64,000 bases of DNA, from NCBI GenBank assembly GCA_034519525.1, contig JAXHOJ010000061.1, positions 171,030 through 235,029 of the forward strand. Reading direction: 5' to 3'. Source of the DNA: Gemmobacter sp034519525 (GTDB lineage: Bacteria > Pseudomonadota > Alphaproteobacteria > Rhodobacterales > Rhodobacteraceae). Made by a program: the position numbers and the translations under genes. Numbering within the stretch: the stretch's first letter is position 1; the number at the start of each line of letters is the position of its first letter. The notes under the pieces were generated by a model. That model ran no database searches. It was given only the letters and a program-made list of their open reading frames with translations, and was not told the DNA's origin. Below are positions 31,148 through 40,555 of this stretch, piece after piece.

Positions 31148-32287
31148 GTGATCCTTCTGGAACATGGCCCCGGCGCGCAACCCGTGCTGTTCCGCCGCCC
31201 GCGCGACCTGATCCTGGCGCGGACGGCGGACGAACTGCGGCCCGCGCTGGCACGGCTGGATGCGGCGCGGGAAGCCGGGCATTGGGTTGCGGGCTATCTG
31301 TCCTATGAGGCAGGTTATGCGCTGGAACCCCGGCTGGCCGCGCTGATGCCAGAGGATCGCGGGCATCCGCTGCTGGCCTTTGGCATCTATGACGCGCCGG
31401 AAGCCGCCGATCTGCCTGCGCTGCTGGCCGGGGCAGGGCCTGCGCATCTGGCCCCGTTGCGCCCGATGGTGACGCGCGCCGACTATGGCGCGGCCTTCGC
31501 AAAGGTGGCCGATTATATCGCGGCGGGGGATTGCTATCAGATCAACCTCACCTTTCCGCTGGAAACCCGGCTGACCGGCAGCCCCCTAGGCCTTTACGCG
31601 GCGTTGCGTGGGGGGCAGCCCGTGGGTTTTGGCGCGCTGCTGGATCTGGGTGAAGGCCCGGATGCAGGCCCGGTGATCGTGTCGCGCTCGCCCGAGCTGT
31701 TCTTCTCCACCACTGCGGCGGGGCGGATCGAGGCGCGGCCGATGAAGGGCACCGCGCCGCGCAGCGCCGATCCGGCAGAGGATGCAGCCCTGGCCGAAGA
31801 GCTGTATCGCAGTGAAAAGGGCCGCGCCGAGAACCTGATGATCGTCGATCTGCTGCGCAATGATATCTCGCGGCTTGCCCGTGTCGGATCGGTGCGGGTG
31901 CCCGAGCTTTTCGCGGTCGAGGCTTTCGCCACATTGCATCAGATGTCGTCGCGTGTGGTCGGGCAGTTGACCGAGGCACCGGCCATGGCGCGGCTGATGC
32001 CTGCGCTGTTTCCCTGCGGGTCGATCACCGGGGCGCCGAAGATCCGGGCCATGCAGATCATCCGCGAGGTCGAACCCTTTGCGCGGGGCGTCTATTGCGG
32101 GGCGATCGGCTGGATGGCGCCGGATGGCGCCTCGGCGTTCAGCGTGGCGATCCGCACGCTTTCGCTGACGGGCGAGTGGGTGCTGCTGAATGTGGGCGGT
32201 GGTGTGGTGCATGATTCGACCGAGGCCAGCGAATGGGAGGAAGCGCATTGGAAAGCGCGCTATGCGGCGATGCTCGTCCGCGGCTGA
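31148..32287 (+). CDS. pabB: Aminodeoxychorismate synthase component I
   Basis: This 379-aa enzyme makes 4-amino-4-deoxychorismate for folate synthesis. It belongs to the chorismate-binding family. Conserved segments are GDCYQINLTFP, the nucleophile motif ARPMKGTAPR (Lys marks PabB rather than TrpE), NLMIVDLLRNDISR, CGSITGAPK and GGGVVHDSTEASEWEE. The start is GTG at 31148 with AAGGAGA 8 nt before. The downstream pabC-like gene overlaps its 3' end, so the two are coupled and together make p-aminobenzoate. Confidence 0.9.
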   Translation: MILLEHGPGAQPVLFRRPRDLILARTADELRPALARLDAAREAGHWVAGYLSYEAGYALEPRLAALMPEDRGHPLLAFGIYDAPEAADLPALLAGAGPAHLAPLRPMVTRADYGAAFAKVADYIAAGDCYQINLTFPLETRLTGSPLGLYAALRGGQPVGFGALLDLGEGPDAGPVIVSRSPELFFSTTAAGRIEARPMKGTAPRSADPAEDAALAEELYRSEKGRAENLMIVDLLRNDISRLARVGSVRVPELFAVEAFATLHQMSSRVVGQLTEAPAMARLMPALFPCGSITGAPKIRAMQIIREVEPFARGVYCGAIGWMAPDGASAFSVAIRTLSLTGEWVLLNVGGGVVHDSTEASEWEEAHWKARYAAMLVRG

Positions 32288-32868
32288 TCGAGACGCTGCT
32301 GTGGGATGGGGCGGCCTATCCCCGGCTGCCGGGCCATCTGGCGCGGCTGGCGGCCTCGGCGGCGGGTTTGGGATATGCCTGCGATCTGGCGTCGGTGCGC
32401 GCGGCCTTGCCAGCGCCTGCGGGGGCGGCGCGGGTGCGGCTGACGTTGGGGCAGGGCGGGGATGCCGAGGTGACGCAAGGCCCGCTGCCGCCTGCCCGCG
32501 CCGAATGGCGGCTGGCCCTGGCGGCGGCGCGGCTGTCATCTGCCGATCCGTGGCTGCAGGTGAAATCCACCCAGCGCGCGCTGTATGACAGCAGCCGCGC
32601 CGCCCTGCCGGACGGGGTGGAAGAGCTGGTTTTCCTGAACGAACGCGACGAGGTCTGCGAAGGCACCATCACCAATCTGTTCTTCGACCGGGGGCAGGGG
32701 ATCTGCACACCGCCGCGCGCCTGCGGGTTGCTGCCGGGGGTTCTGCGGGCCGGGATGATCGCCCAAGGCTGCCGGAAAGAGGTGCTGCCGGCCGAAGATC
32801 TGCCCTGCGTGCGGCTGTGGGTCGGCAATGCGCTGCGCGGGCTGATCCCGGCGGTCTGGCGGGGGTAA
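32248..32868 (+). CDS. pabC: Aminodeoxychorismate lyase-like class IV aminotransferase
   Basis: This protein of about 206 aa has the PLP fold-type IV pattern: RLIETLLWDG, a central QVKSTQRALYDSSR segment holding the likely PLP lysine, LVFLNERDEVCEGTITNLFF, and a C-terminal GLLPGVLRAGM. Next to pabB it is expected to release pyruvate and p-aminobenzoate from aminodeoxychorismate. The most likely start is TTG at 32248, because GGGAGGA lies 7 nt upstream; an ATG at 32233 is possible but would sit upstream of that site. Either overlaps pabB. A pair of A/T-rich palindromic hairpins follows. Confidence 0.83.
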   Translation: MESALCGDARPRLIETLLWDGAAYPRLPGHLARLAASAAGLGYACDLASVRAALPAPAGAARVRLTLGQGGDAEVTQGPLPPARAEWRLALAAARLSSADPWLQVKSTQRALYDSSRAALPDGVEELVFLNERDEVCEGTITNLFFDRGQGICTPPRACGLLPGVLRAGMIAQGCRKEVLPAEDLPCVRLWVGNALRGLIPAVWRG

Positions 32869-32869
32869 G

Positions 32870-32915
32870 GCAAAAATCTTCGAAGATTTTTGCAAATCTT
32901 TTCGAAAAGATTTGC
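32870..32915. terminator. Tandem TTCGAA palindromes after pabC
   Basis: There are two perfect 24-nt palindromes sharing a GC: 32870-32893 (GCAAAAATCT-TCGA-AGATTTTTGC) and 32892-32915 (GCAAATCTTT-TCGA-AAAGATTTGC). Each stem has an A-tract on one side and a T-tract on the other, so they can act as terminators in both directions between pabC and aspS. A related copy follows aspS (34799-34822). Confidence 0.75.
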
Positions 32916-33004
32916 CCGGTCGCCGTGCCGCCGCGCGGGGTTGACTCGGGCTTTGCCCCGGTGTGTATCGGCGCATCGGAACAGCCTCGGAAAAGGGGAG
33001 CGTG

Positions 33005-34786
33005 ATGCACGCCTATCGCAGCCATAATTGTGCGCAACTGAACAAAAGCCATGTCGGGCAGAATATCCGCCTTGCCGGCTGGGTGCATCGGGTGCGCGAT
33101 CATGGTGGCGTGCTGTTCATCGACCTGCGCGACCATTACGGCATCACGCAGGTTCTGGCTGACAGCGACAGCCCGGCCTTTGCCGAGATCGAAAAGGTCC
33201 GCGCTGAATGGGTGGTCTGCATCGACGGTGTGGTGAAGGGGCGGGATGCCAGCCTGGTGAACCCGAAACTCGCCACCGGCGAGATCGAGGTTTACGCGAA
33301 ATCCCTGACCGTGCTGGGCGCGGTGGAGGGCGATCTGCCGATGCCGGTGTTCGGCGAGGTGGATTACCCCGAGGAAACCCGGCTGACCTATCGCTTCCTC
33401 GACCTGCGGCGCGAAAAGCTGCACAACAACATGATGCTGCGGTCGAATGTGGTGCGCCATCTGCGCAATGCCATGTGGGATCAGGGGTTCAACGAATTCC
33501 AGACCCCGATCATCACCGCCTCCAGCCCCGAAGGTGCGCGCGATTTCCTCGTGCCGTCGCGCCTGCATCCGGGCAAGTTCTATGCGCTGCCGCAGGCGCC
33601 GCAGCAGTTCAAGCAGCTGATCATGGTGGCGGGCTTTGACCGCTACTTCCAGATCGCGCCCTGCTTCCGCGACGAAGACCCGCGCGCCGACCGTTCGCCC
33701 ACTGATTTCTATCAGCTCGATGTCGAGATGTCGTTTGTCGAGCAGGAAGACGTTTTCGCCGCCGTGCAGCCGGTGATCCAAGGGTTGTTCGAGAAGTTCC
33801 GCCCCGATTGCAAGACCGCGACAGAATGGCCGCGCATCGCCTATCGCGACAGCCTGCTGTGGTATGGGTCGGACAAGCCCGACCTGCGCAACCCGATCAA
33901 GATGCAGATCGTGACCGAACATTTCCGGGGTTCCGGCTTTGCCGTCTTTGCCAAGCTCTTGGAGAACGAGGGCACCCAGATCCGCGCGATTCCGGCCCCC
34001 ACCGGTGGCTCGCGCAAGTTCTGCGACCGGATGAACGCCTTTGCCCAGAAAGAGGGCCTGCCGGGCATGGGCTATATCTTCTGGCGCAAGGCCGAGGACG
34101 GCAGCATGGAAGCCGCAGGCCCGCTGGCCAAGAACATCGGGCCGGAGCGGACCGAGGCGGTCCGCCTGCAGCTGGGTCTGGGCGAGGGCGATGCGGCCTT
34201 CTTCCTGGGTGGCAAGCCGGAGGCGTTTGAATCCTTCGCGGGCCGGGCGCGCAACGAGATCGGGCGCGAGCTGGGTCTGGCGGAAACCGATACTTTCCGC
34301 TTTGCCTGGATCGTCGATTTCCCGATGTTCGAGAAGACGGATGATGGCAAGATCGACTTCAGCCACAACCCCTTCTCGATGCCGCAGGGCGGGATGGAGG
34401 CGCTGCAGGGCGATCCGCTGGAGGTTTACGCCTATCAGTATGATCTGGCCTGCAATGGCTATGAGCTGATCTCGGGCGGTATCCGCAACCACAAGCCGGA
34501 AATCATGTTCAAGGCCTTTGAACTGGCGGGGTATCCGAACAGCGAAGTTGAAAAGCGGTTCGGCGGCATGGTGAAGGCGTTCAAATATGGCGCCCCCCCG
34601 CATGGCGGCTGCGCCATGGGCATCGACCGTGCGGTGATGCTGCTGGCCGATGAGGCGAATATCCGCGAAGTCATCATGTTCCCGATGAACCAGCGCGCCG
34701 AAGACCTGCTGATGGGCGCCCCGTCGGAACCGATGAACGAACAGCTGCGTGAGTTGCGGCTGCGCGTGGTGCCGAAAGACGCCTGA
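33005..34786 (+). CDS. aspS: Aspartyl-tRNA synthetase
   Basis: This 593-aa class II synthetase charges tRNA-Asp and, in many bacteria without AsnRS, also tRNA-Asn. Order: an OB-fold anticodon domain (about 1-105, WVHRVRDHGGVLFIDLRD), the catalytic core with motif 2 FRDEDPRADRSPTDFYQLD, the bacterial GAD insertion domain (about 285-420), and motif 3 GCAMGIDRAVML near the C-terminus. The ATG at 33005 follows GGGGAG; an in-frame ATG 42 bp upstream lacks a site. Discriminating versus non-discriminating type cannot be settled here. Confidence 0.96.
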   Translation: MHAYRSHNCAQLNKSHVGQNIRLAGWVHRVRDHGGVLFIDLRDHYGITQVLADSDSPAFAEIEKVRAEWVVCIDGVVKGRDASLVNPKLATGEIEVYAKSLTVLGAVEGDLPMPVFGEVDYPEETRLTYRFLDLRREKLHNNMMLRSNVVRHLRNAMWDQGFNEFQTPIITASSPEGARDFLVPSRLHPGKFYALPQAPQQFKQLIMVAGFDRYFQIAPCFRDEDPRADRSPTDFYQLDVEMSFVEQEDVFAAVQPVIQGLFEKFRPDCKTATEWPRIAYRDSLLWYGSDKPDLRNPIKMQIVTEHFRGSGFAVFAKLLENEGTQIRAIPAPTGGSRKFCDRMNAFAQKEGLPGMGYIFWRKAEDGSMEAAGPLAKNIGPERTEAVRLQLGLGEGDAAFFLGGKPEAFESFAGRARNEIGRELGLAETDTFRFAWIVDFPMFEKTDDGKIDFSHNPFSMPQGGMEALQGDPLEVYAYQYDLACNGYELISGGIRNHKPEIMFKAFELAGYPNSEVEKRFGGMVKAFKYGAPPHGGCAMGIDRAVMLLADEANIREVIMFPMNQRAEDLLMGAPSEPMNEQLRELRLRVVPKDA

Positions 34787-34798
34787 GCGACGCGCGGC

Positions 34799-34822
34799 GC
34801 AAATTTCTTCGAAGAAATTTGC
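34799..34822. terminator. TTCGAA palindrome after aspS
   Basis: The 24-nt perfect palindrome GCAAATTTCT-TCGA-AGAAATTTGC lies 12 bp after the aspS stop. It belongs to the same family as the tandem pair before aspS and probably acts as a bidirectional terminator. Confidence 0.7.
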
Positions 34823-34867
34823 CTGTCCCCGGGGTGGGGGCGGGCACCCGAACCGGAGGAAGCGCTT

Positions 34868-35371
34868 GTGACCGCCCTTTATGCTGCTTCGGTGCCGGTG
34901 TTCGACCATTACCTTCTGCAGCTGGCCCGGCTGGTGGATCAGACCGCCGGGCGCGAGCAGGTGTTGCAGGCCCGGCTGGTGCCTGACATGTTCAGTGCGG
35001 CGCAGCAGGTGGCCACGGCGGCAGGCTTCGTGCTGCGTGTGGCCTGCCCGCTGGCCGGGCGCGCCGTGCCCGCCGATGCCGATCACGGGATGGACAGGAT
35101 CGGCCTCGGCCGTCGCATCGTGGCGGTCCGGCAGGGGTTGGCGGCCCTGTCGCCTGCGGATTTCGACGGGGCAGAGACCCGGATCATCCGCCACCGCGCA
35201 GGCTTTGCCGAGCTGGAGCAGAGCGGCGCCGATTTCCTGCATCTGTTCGGGATGCCCAATTTCATGTTCCATGCCGCCATGGCCTTTGCCGTGTTGCGCC
35301 GCGAAGGGCTGGAGATCGGCAAGGCCGATTTTGACGGGCTGCATGATTACCCGCATGGCTTCCGCTTCTGA
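34868..35371 (+). CDS. DUF1993 family protein
   Basis: This 167-aa all-helical protein begins YAASVPVFDHYLLQLARLVD and has the family segment SGADFLHLFGMPNFMFHAAM (about 119-138), which fits DUF1993 (DinB-like four-helix fold). No function is established. The start is GTG at 34868, with GGAGGA 7 nt upstream. It stands between aspS and the DUF1800 gene and is probably a single-gene unit. Confidence 0.82.
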   Translation: MTALYAASVPVFDHYLLQLARLVDQTAGREQVLQARLVPDMFSAAQQVATAAGFVLRVACPLAGRAVPADADHGMDRIGLGRRIVAVRQGLAALSPADFDGAETRIIRHRAGFAELEQSGADFLHLFGMPNFMFHAAMAFAVLRREGLEIGKADFDGLHDYPHGFRF

Positions 35372-35476
35372 CATTTGGGCGAAGGCCCGCCTGATGCGCG
35401 GGGCCTGAGGGCGCGCGGGGTTACAGGGCGGGGCGCAAGGGCTATATTGTCTCTGTGCCGCCCAGTGGAGCCTTGC

Positions 35477-36841
35477 ATGGCAGATCCCGCAGATATTCTG
35501 GCCTTCCGTTTCGGATATGGTCTGCCGCATGGCGGAGGTCAGCCCGAGACGGTGCAGGACAGGCTTGTGCGGCTGGCACAGGCCGATGCCGGGCTGGCCC
35601 TGTGGCCTGCTCTGCCAGAGGCCGGGGTTTTTGCCCGGATGGATGCGGCTGTGGCCATGCGCAAGGGCCTGCGGGACAGCCCGAAAGACGAGGATCTGCG
35701 CAAAACCTATCAGCAGGCTCTGCGCGGCATCACGCTGGAGGCCGGGCAGATGCAGCGCCATGTTCTTGCCCGCGCGCTGGACTCGCCCGATGGCCTGCGC
35801 GAAAGGCTGTGCTGGTTCTGGGCCGATCATTTCACCGCCGTGTCGCGCGGGCGGACGGGCGAGGGCCTGCCCGGCATCATGACCGATCATGCCATTCGTC
35901 CGCATGTGACCGGGCGTTTCATCGATATGCTGCGCGCGGCGGCCCTGCATCCCGCGATGCTGTCTTATCTGGATCAGGGCGCCTCGGTCGGGCCGAATTC
36001 CCCGGTGGGGCGCAAGGGCGGCGGGCTGAACGAAAACCTGGCGCGTGAACTGATCGAACTGCACACGCTCGGCGTCGGCTCCGGCTATGCGCAGGCCGAT
36101 GTGCGGCAATTGGCCGAGCTGCTGACAGGGGTGATCTACGCCCCGGGCAAGGGGATGGTGTTTCGCCCGCAGCGGGCCGAGCCGGGGGCGGAACAGGTGC
36201 TGGGGCGCAGCTATGACGGGCCGGGGCTGGCGCCGATCCATGCGGTGCTGGACGATCTGGCCCGCAGATCGGAAACCGCCGAGCATCTGGCGCGCAAGCT
36301 GGCGGTGCATTTCCTGCAGGATGATCCCGATCCGGCATTGGTCAGGCGTATGGCGCAGGCCTATCTGGCGGAAGATACCGGGTTGATGCCGGTGTATGCC
36401 GTGCTGTTGCAAAGCCCGGCGGCGCAGGCCGCGCCGATGCGCAAGGCGCGGCAGCCGGTGGAATTCATCATTGCGGGGCTGCGGGCGCTTGGCGTTCCGG
36501 GGGCTGCACTGGTTGAGATGTCGCCCAAGCTGTTCAACCGGGTGATTTCGGCCCCGCTTGCCCTGATGGCGCAGCCCTTTGGGGCGCCGCGTGGCCCGGA
36601 TGGCTGGCCCGAACCGCTGGCGGATTGGGTGACGCCGCAGGGGCTTGCCGGGCGGATCGCCTGGGCCATGGCGGCGCCGGGGGTTTTGCTGGGCGATGAT
36701 CTGCCCGATCCGCGCCGCTTTGCGCAGCAGGCGCTGGGGTCTTTGGCCGGGCCTGCGCTGCGGGCGGCGGTGGCCCGATCGGAATCCGTGGCCGAAGGCG
36801 TGGGGCTTGTACTGGCCGCGCCCGAATTCAACCGGCGCTGA
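35477..36841 (+). CDS. DUF1800 family protein
   Basis: This 454-aa protein shows the DUF1800 signatures: LAFRFGYG at the N-terminus, LCWFWADHFTAV (about 113-124), NSPVGRKGGGLNENLARELI with the LHTLGV segment, LAELLTGVIYAPG, and LARKLAVHFLQDDPD. The family is widespread, always paired with DUF1501, and has no proven activity. The ATG at 35477 follows GTGGAG; the in-frame upstream residues look like noncoding DNA. The DUF1501 partner starts 19 bp after its stop. Confidence 0.9.
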   Translation: MADPADILAFRFGYGLPHGGGQPETVQDRLVRLAQADAGLALWPALPEAGVFARMDAAVAMRKGLRDSPKDEDLRKTYQQALRGITLEAGQMQRHVLARALDSPDGLRERLCWFWADHFTAVSRGRTGEGLPGIMTDHAIRPHVTGRFIDMLRAAALHPAMLSYLDQGASVGPNSPVGRKGGGLNENLARELIELHTLGVGSGYAQADVRQLAELLTGVIYAPGKGMVFRPQRAEPGAEQVLGRSYDGPGLAPIHAVLDDLARRSETAEHLARKLAVHFLQDDPDPALVRRMAQAYLAEDTGLMPVYAVLLQSPAAQAAPMRKARQPVEFIIAGLRALGVPGAALVEMSPKLFNRVISAPLALMAQPFGAPRGPDGWPEPLADWVTPQGLAGRIAWAMAAPGVLLGDDLPDPRRFAQQALGSLAGPALRAAVARSESVAEGVGLVLAAPEFNRR

Positions 36842-36860
36842 GCGCGCGAAAGGAGAGGCC

Positions 36861-38108
36861 ATGCTGAACCGGAGGCTGTTTCTGCGCGGGGCTGCTGTGC
36901 TGGGCTGTTCTGCGGCCGCGCATCCTTTGCTGACGACGGTGACACTGGCGCAGGGCGCGCGCACTCTGGGCGATCACCGGCTGGTGGTGGTGATCCTGCG
37001 CGGCGCGATGGACGGGCTGGATGCGGTGCAGCCGCTGGCCGAGCCGGATTTCGCGCGTTACCGCCCCAATCTGGCGCGTCAGGGTGAGGCTCTGCCGCTG
37101 GACAACCGCTTTGCCCTGCATGGCAAGCTGGGCGCGCTGATGCCGCTGTGGCAGGCGGGCGAGCTGGGCTTTGTTCATGCCACCTCCACCCCCTATCGCA
37201 ACAAGCGCAGCCATTTCGACGGGCAGGATATCCTGGAGGCGGGCACAGGGCTGGACGTGCCGGTGCCCGAGGTGCGCGACGGCTGGCTGAACCGCATGTT
37301 GCAGGCGGTGCCGGGGCTGCAGGCCGAAACCGCCTATGCCATCGGGCGCGAGGCGTTGCCGCTGCTGGCAGGCGCCGCCCCCGCGCGCAGCTGGACGCCA
37401 GAGGTGCGGTTGCAGCTTTCGGCGCAAAGCCGGTTGCTGCTGGAAAGCGTCTATCACGGCGATCCCTTGTTCCGCGATGCCGCGCAAGAGGCGATGGAAC
37501 TGGCCGCCGCGCTTGATCTGGACCGCGCGGCGCAGCAGATGAGTGGGGCAGAGCGGGGTGGGATGGCCGCCGCACCCAAGCCCGCCGACAAACCTGCCGC
37601 CGCGAAACGCTTTGCCGATGTCGACCAGCTGGCTGGATTTGCGGCGGATCGTTTGCAGGCGGAGGCCCGCATCGCCGCCTTTTCGCTGGCTGGGTGGGAT
37701 ACCCATCGCGGGCAGAAAGGTGTGCTGGGCGGCAATCTGGAAAAGCTGGCGCGGCTGGTGCTGCAGGTGCAGGCGGGGCTTGGCCCTGTCTGGGGCAAGA
37801 CATTGGTGGTGGCGATGACGGAATTCGGCCGCACCGTGGCCGAGAATGGCACCCAGGGCACCGATCACGGCACGGGCGGGGCCATGCTGCTGGCGGGGGG
37901 TGCGCTGCGTGGCGGCCAGATCTATGGCCGCTGGCCGGGGCTGGCCGAGGCCGATCTGTATGACCGGCGCGACCTGATGCCCACATCCGATGTGCGCAGC
38001 TGGGCGGCCTGGGCGATGCGCGGGCTCTATGGTCTGGATCGCGCGGTGCTGGAAGGCGCGGTGTTTCCGGGGCTGGATATGGGGGATGACCCGCGCATCC
38101 TGTTGTAA
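36861..38108 (+). CDS. DUF1501 family protein, probable Tat-exported
   Basis: This 415-aa protein starts MLNRRLFLRGAAVLGCSAAA, a twin-arginine (RRLFLRG) signal followed by a hydrophobic segment, so export as a folded protein is likely. The core shows the alkaline-phosphatase-like DUF1501 features VVILRGAMDGLDAV, SFDGQDILEAG-type and VVAMTEFGRTVAENGTQGTD. The function of this class is unproven. It follows the DUF1800 gene by 19 bp with AGGAGAGG before the ATG; the two families nearly always occur together. Confidence 0.9.
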   Translation: MLNRRLFLRGAAVLGCSAAAHPLLTTVTLAQGARTLGDHRLVVVILRGAMDGLDAVQPLAEPDFARYRPNLARQGEALPLDNRFALHGKLGALMPLWQAGELGFVHATSTPYRNKRSHFDGQDILEAGTGLDVPVPEVRDGWLNRMLQAVPGLQAETAYAIGREALPLLAGAAPARSWTPEVRLQLSAQSRLLLESVYHGDPLFRDAAQEAMELAAALDLDRAAQQMSGAERGGMAAAPKPADKPAAAKRFADVDQLAGFAADRLQAEARIAAFSLAGWDTHRGQKGVLGGNLEKLARLVLQVQAGLGPVWGKTLVVAMTEFGRTVAENGTQGTDHGTGGAMLLAGGALRGGQIYGRWPGLAEADLYDRRDLMPTSDVRSWAAWAMRGLYGLDRAVLEGAVFPGLDMGDDPRILL

Positions 38109-38171
38109 CACGCCCCATTGCGCCGGGCGGTGGTGCCGCCTAACCTTTGGCCTGACCAGCAGGAGACAGGC

Positions 38172-38882
38172 ATGGCGCAGAATGAGATCGGGCCGGAAGT
38201 CACGGATTTTGCAACGCCCGACCATCCGGCGGGCATTGTGCTGGAAGGCCGCCACATCCTGCTTGAACCGCTTGTGGCCGATGCCCATGCCGCCGATCTG
38301 TACCGCGCCTTTGCCGGGGATGACGCGCTGTGGGATTACATGCCCTATGGCCCGTTTCACGGCGCCCCGGCCTATCACCGCTGGGTGAAAGAGCGGGAGG
38401 GCAGCCGCGATCCGGTGTTCTTTGCGCTGCGCGATCTGGCCAGTGGCCATTGTGGCGGCGTGGCCTCTTTCCTGCGGATAGATCCGGCCAATGGCGTGAT
38501 CGAGGTGGGGCATATCTGCCTTTCCCCGGAGTTGCAGAAGACCCCTGCCGCAACCGAGGCCATGGCGCTGATGATGGGCTGGGCCTTTGCCGCGGGCTAT
38601 CGCCGGTATGAATGGAAGTGCAATGCGCTGAACCTGCCATCGCGGCGGGCGGCCCAAAGGCTCGGCTTCAGTTTCGAAGGGGTGTTTCGCCAGCACATGA
38701 TCCAGAAAGGCCGCAACCGTGACAGCGCGTGGTTTTCGGTGATCGACAGCGAATGGCCGGGCCTGCACGAGGCCTTCCGGGCCTGGCTTGCCCCGTCGAA
38801 TTTCGATGCGCAGGGGATGCAGCGCGAAAGGCTGGCGGATCTGACCGGCCTGGTGCGGGCAGGCAGCGATCCCGCGCTGTGA
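38172..38882 (+). CDS. GNAT family N-acetyltransferase
   Basis: This 236-aa protein of the RimJ/RimL type has an N-terminal LEGRHILLEPLVADAHAADL, central ALRDLASGHCGGVASFLRID and EVGHICLSP strands, and the CoA-binding/recognition tail KCNALNLPSRRAAQRLGF with FEGVFRQHMI. Such enzymes acetylate protein N-termini or small amines; the substrate is unknown. The ATG at 38172 follows CAGGAGACAGG. It lies 63 bp after the DUF1501 gene and is probably independent of it. Confidence 0.85.
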   Translation: MAQNEIGPEVTDFATPDHPAGIVLEGRHILLEPLVADAHAADLYRAFAGDDALWDYMPYGPFHGAPAYHRWVKEREGSRDPVFFALRDLASGHCGGVASFLRIDPANGVIEVGHICLSPELQKTPAATEAMALMMGWAFAAGYRRYEWKCNALNLPSRRAAQRLGFSFEGVFRQHMIQKGRNRDSAWFSVIDSEWPGLHEAFRAWLAPSNFDAQGMQRERLADLTGLVRAGSDPAL

Positions 38883-38974
38883 GCGGGGGCTTGGGCGCGG
38901 TTCGGATGGGGGCAAAGACCTGGTGGCCGATGCCCGGCGCAGGGGCCGCCGCCAGACCAAGAAAGGATCATGTC

Positions 38975-39304
38975 ATGCGGTTTCTTCCGGTTCTGTGCCT
39001 GCTGATGGCGGTGCCGCTTGTGGCGCAGGCGGATGTGGGGATCACCACGCAGGCCTATCAGTGTGACCGGGGCGCCCGGCTGCAGGCCAGCTATCTGAAT
39101 GTGGAGGCGCGCAGCTTTGCCGTTCTGGCCTTTGAAGGGCGGCAACTGGTGTTTGAAACGGCTGCCAGCGGATCGGGTGCGCGCTATGTCAGCACGGATC
39201 CGGCGCAGCCCTTCGTCTGGTGGACCAAGGGGGATGAGGCGATGCTGCTGCATGGCAGCGGCGATGACGAGATGATGGTTTACGGCGCCTGCACCCCCGG
39301 CTGA
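38975..39304 (+). CDS. MliC-like periplasmic lysozyme-inhibitor domain protein
   Basis: This 109-aa protein has a signal peptide (about 1-19, ending VAQA). The mature domain of about 85 residues contains AYQCDRGARLQASYLN, SGARYVSTD and VWWTKGDEAMLL with a second cysteine near the C-terminus (GACTP). That is the small beta-barrel pattern of MliC/PliC lysozyme inhibitors. There is no lipobox, so it would be soluble in the periplasm. AAAGGA precedes the ATG at 38975. Its end overlaps the convergent response-regulator gene by 25 bp. Confidence 0.72.
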   Translation: MRFLPVLCLLMAVPLVAQADVGITTQAYQCDRGARLQASYLNVEARSFAVLAFEGRQLVFETAASGSGARYVSTDPAQPFVWWTKGDEAMLLHGSGDDEMMVYGACTPG

Positions 39305-39974
39305 GGCGGCACGACGCCATCCCCCATGGCAGACAGGCGGCTGGCAATCATCTGCCGCAACCGGGCCATACCCCGCCCCCGCGCCGCCAGATCTGCCGCG
39401 GCAGAGGCCAGGGTGGGATCTTCGGTGCTGCGGGCCAGACCCAGCACAAATTCCGCCACAAACCGGCCATCCCGCTGGTCCAGCATCCGGGCGGCCTGCC
39501 GCAGATCATCTTGCAGGGCCAGCGGATCAGCTGGCGGCGGCCGGGCGGTTTTGCCCATTGCAGGCAAAGCGGCGCCCCCCTTCCACAGGGCGCGCTCAGC
39601 ATCGCCAGACCCGGCAGCGGCTTGTGCAGAAAGGCATCCGCCCCGGCCGGCAGGCCGTCATGGCCCATCCCGCTCATGCCGATGATGGGGGGATGGCCGG
39701 GGCGGGCCGCCAGATCGGCCATCAGATCTTCACCCCGCCCATCCGGCAGGCCCAGGTCGATCAGCACCACATCCGGCCGGTATCGGCGCAGATGCACCCG
39801 CGCCGCTGCCAGCCCGTCTGCCCGCCGCAACCGGGCGCCGCTGCGCTGGCACATCAGGCGCAACACCTCGCAGGTGAGGCGGCTGTCTTCGACGGCAAGC
39901 AGGGTCAGCCCCTGCAGCGGCAGATCCGTGCCGCGCAGGGCGGGCGGCGAAAAGGCAGGCACTGACAGCGGCAT
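39280..39974 (-). CDS. Response-regulator receiver protein (frameshifted in this sequence)
   Basis: The N-terminal receiver domain reads LTLLAVEDSRLTCEVLRLMC, then VVLIDLGLPDGRGEDLM with the phosphoacceptor Asp, PIIGMSGMGHDGL, and DAFLHKPLPG with the conserved Lys. The frame breaks near 39590-39600 after LAMLSA. One base over, the sequence continues LWKGGAALPAMGKTARP and a helical tail with DDLRQAARMLDQRDG to the stop at 39280. That tail is not a known DNA-binding domain, so this may be a stand-alone or Hpt-like output protein. Corrected length is about 230 aa. The next gene also carries indels, which favours sequence error. Confidence 0.72.
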
Positions 39975-40140
39975 GGCATTTCCTTTCGGCAGGCTCTGGC
40001 ATCCGATCACAAAGGCCCTAAAATCGGGTAAACCGCTGTCTGCGACCAGCCGTCGCTTGCACCATGCCGCGCCGCGCCGCATAAGCCGGGCAGGGGCATG
40101 GCCCGCCCCACAGACCGCAATGCGAGAGGAGAGCGCAGCA

Positions 40141-40552
<412 letters not shown>

Positions 40553-40555
40553 CCA

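Noticed and set aside
32669..36964. A 1431-codon open frame on the minus strand
   Set aside because: It is antisense to pabC, aspS, DUF1993 and DUF1800, all clear families. High GC with few antisense stops makes such long false frames; the translation is His/Gln/Arg-rich and matches nothing.
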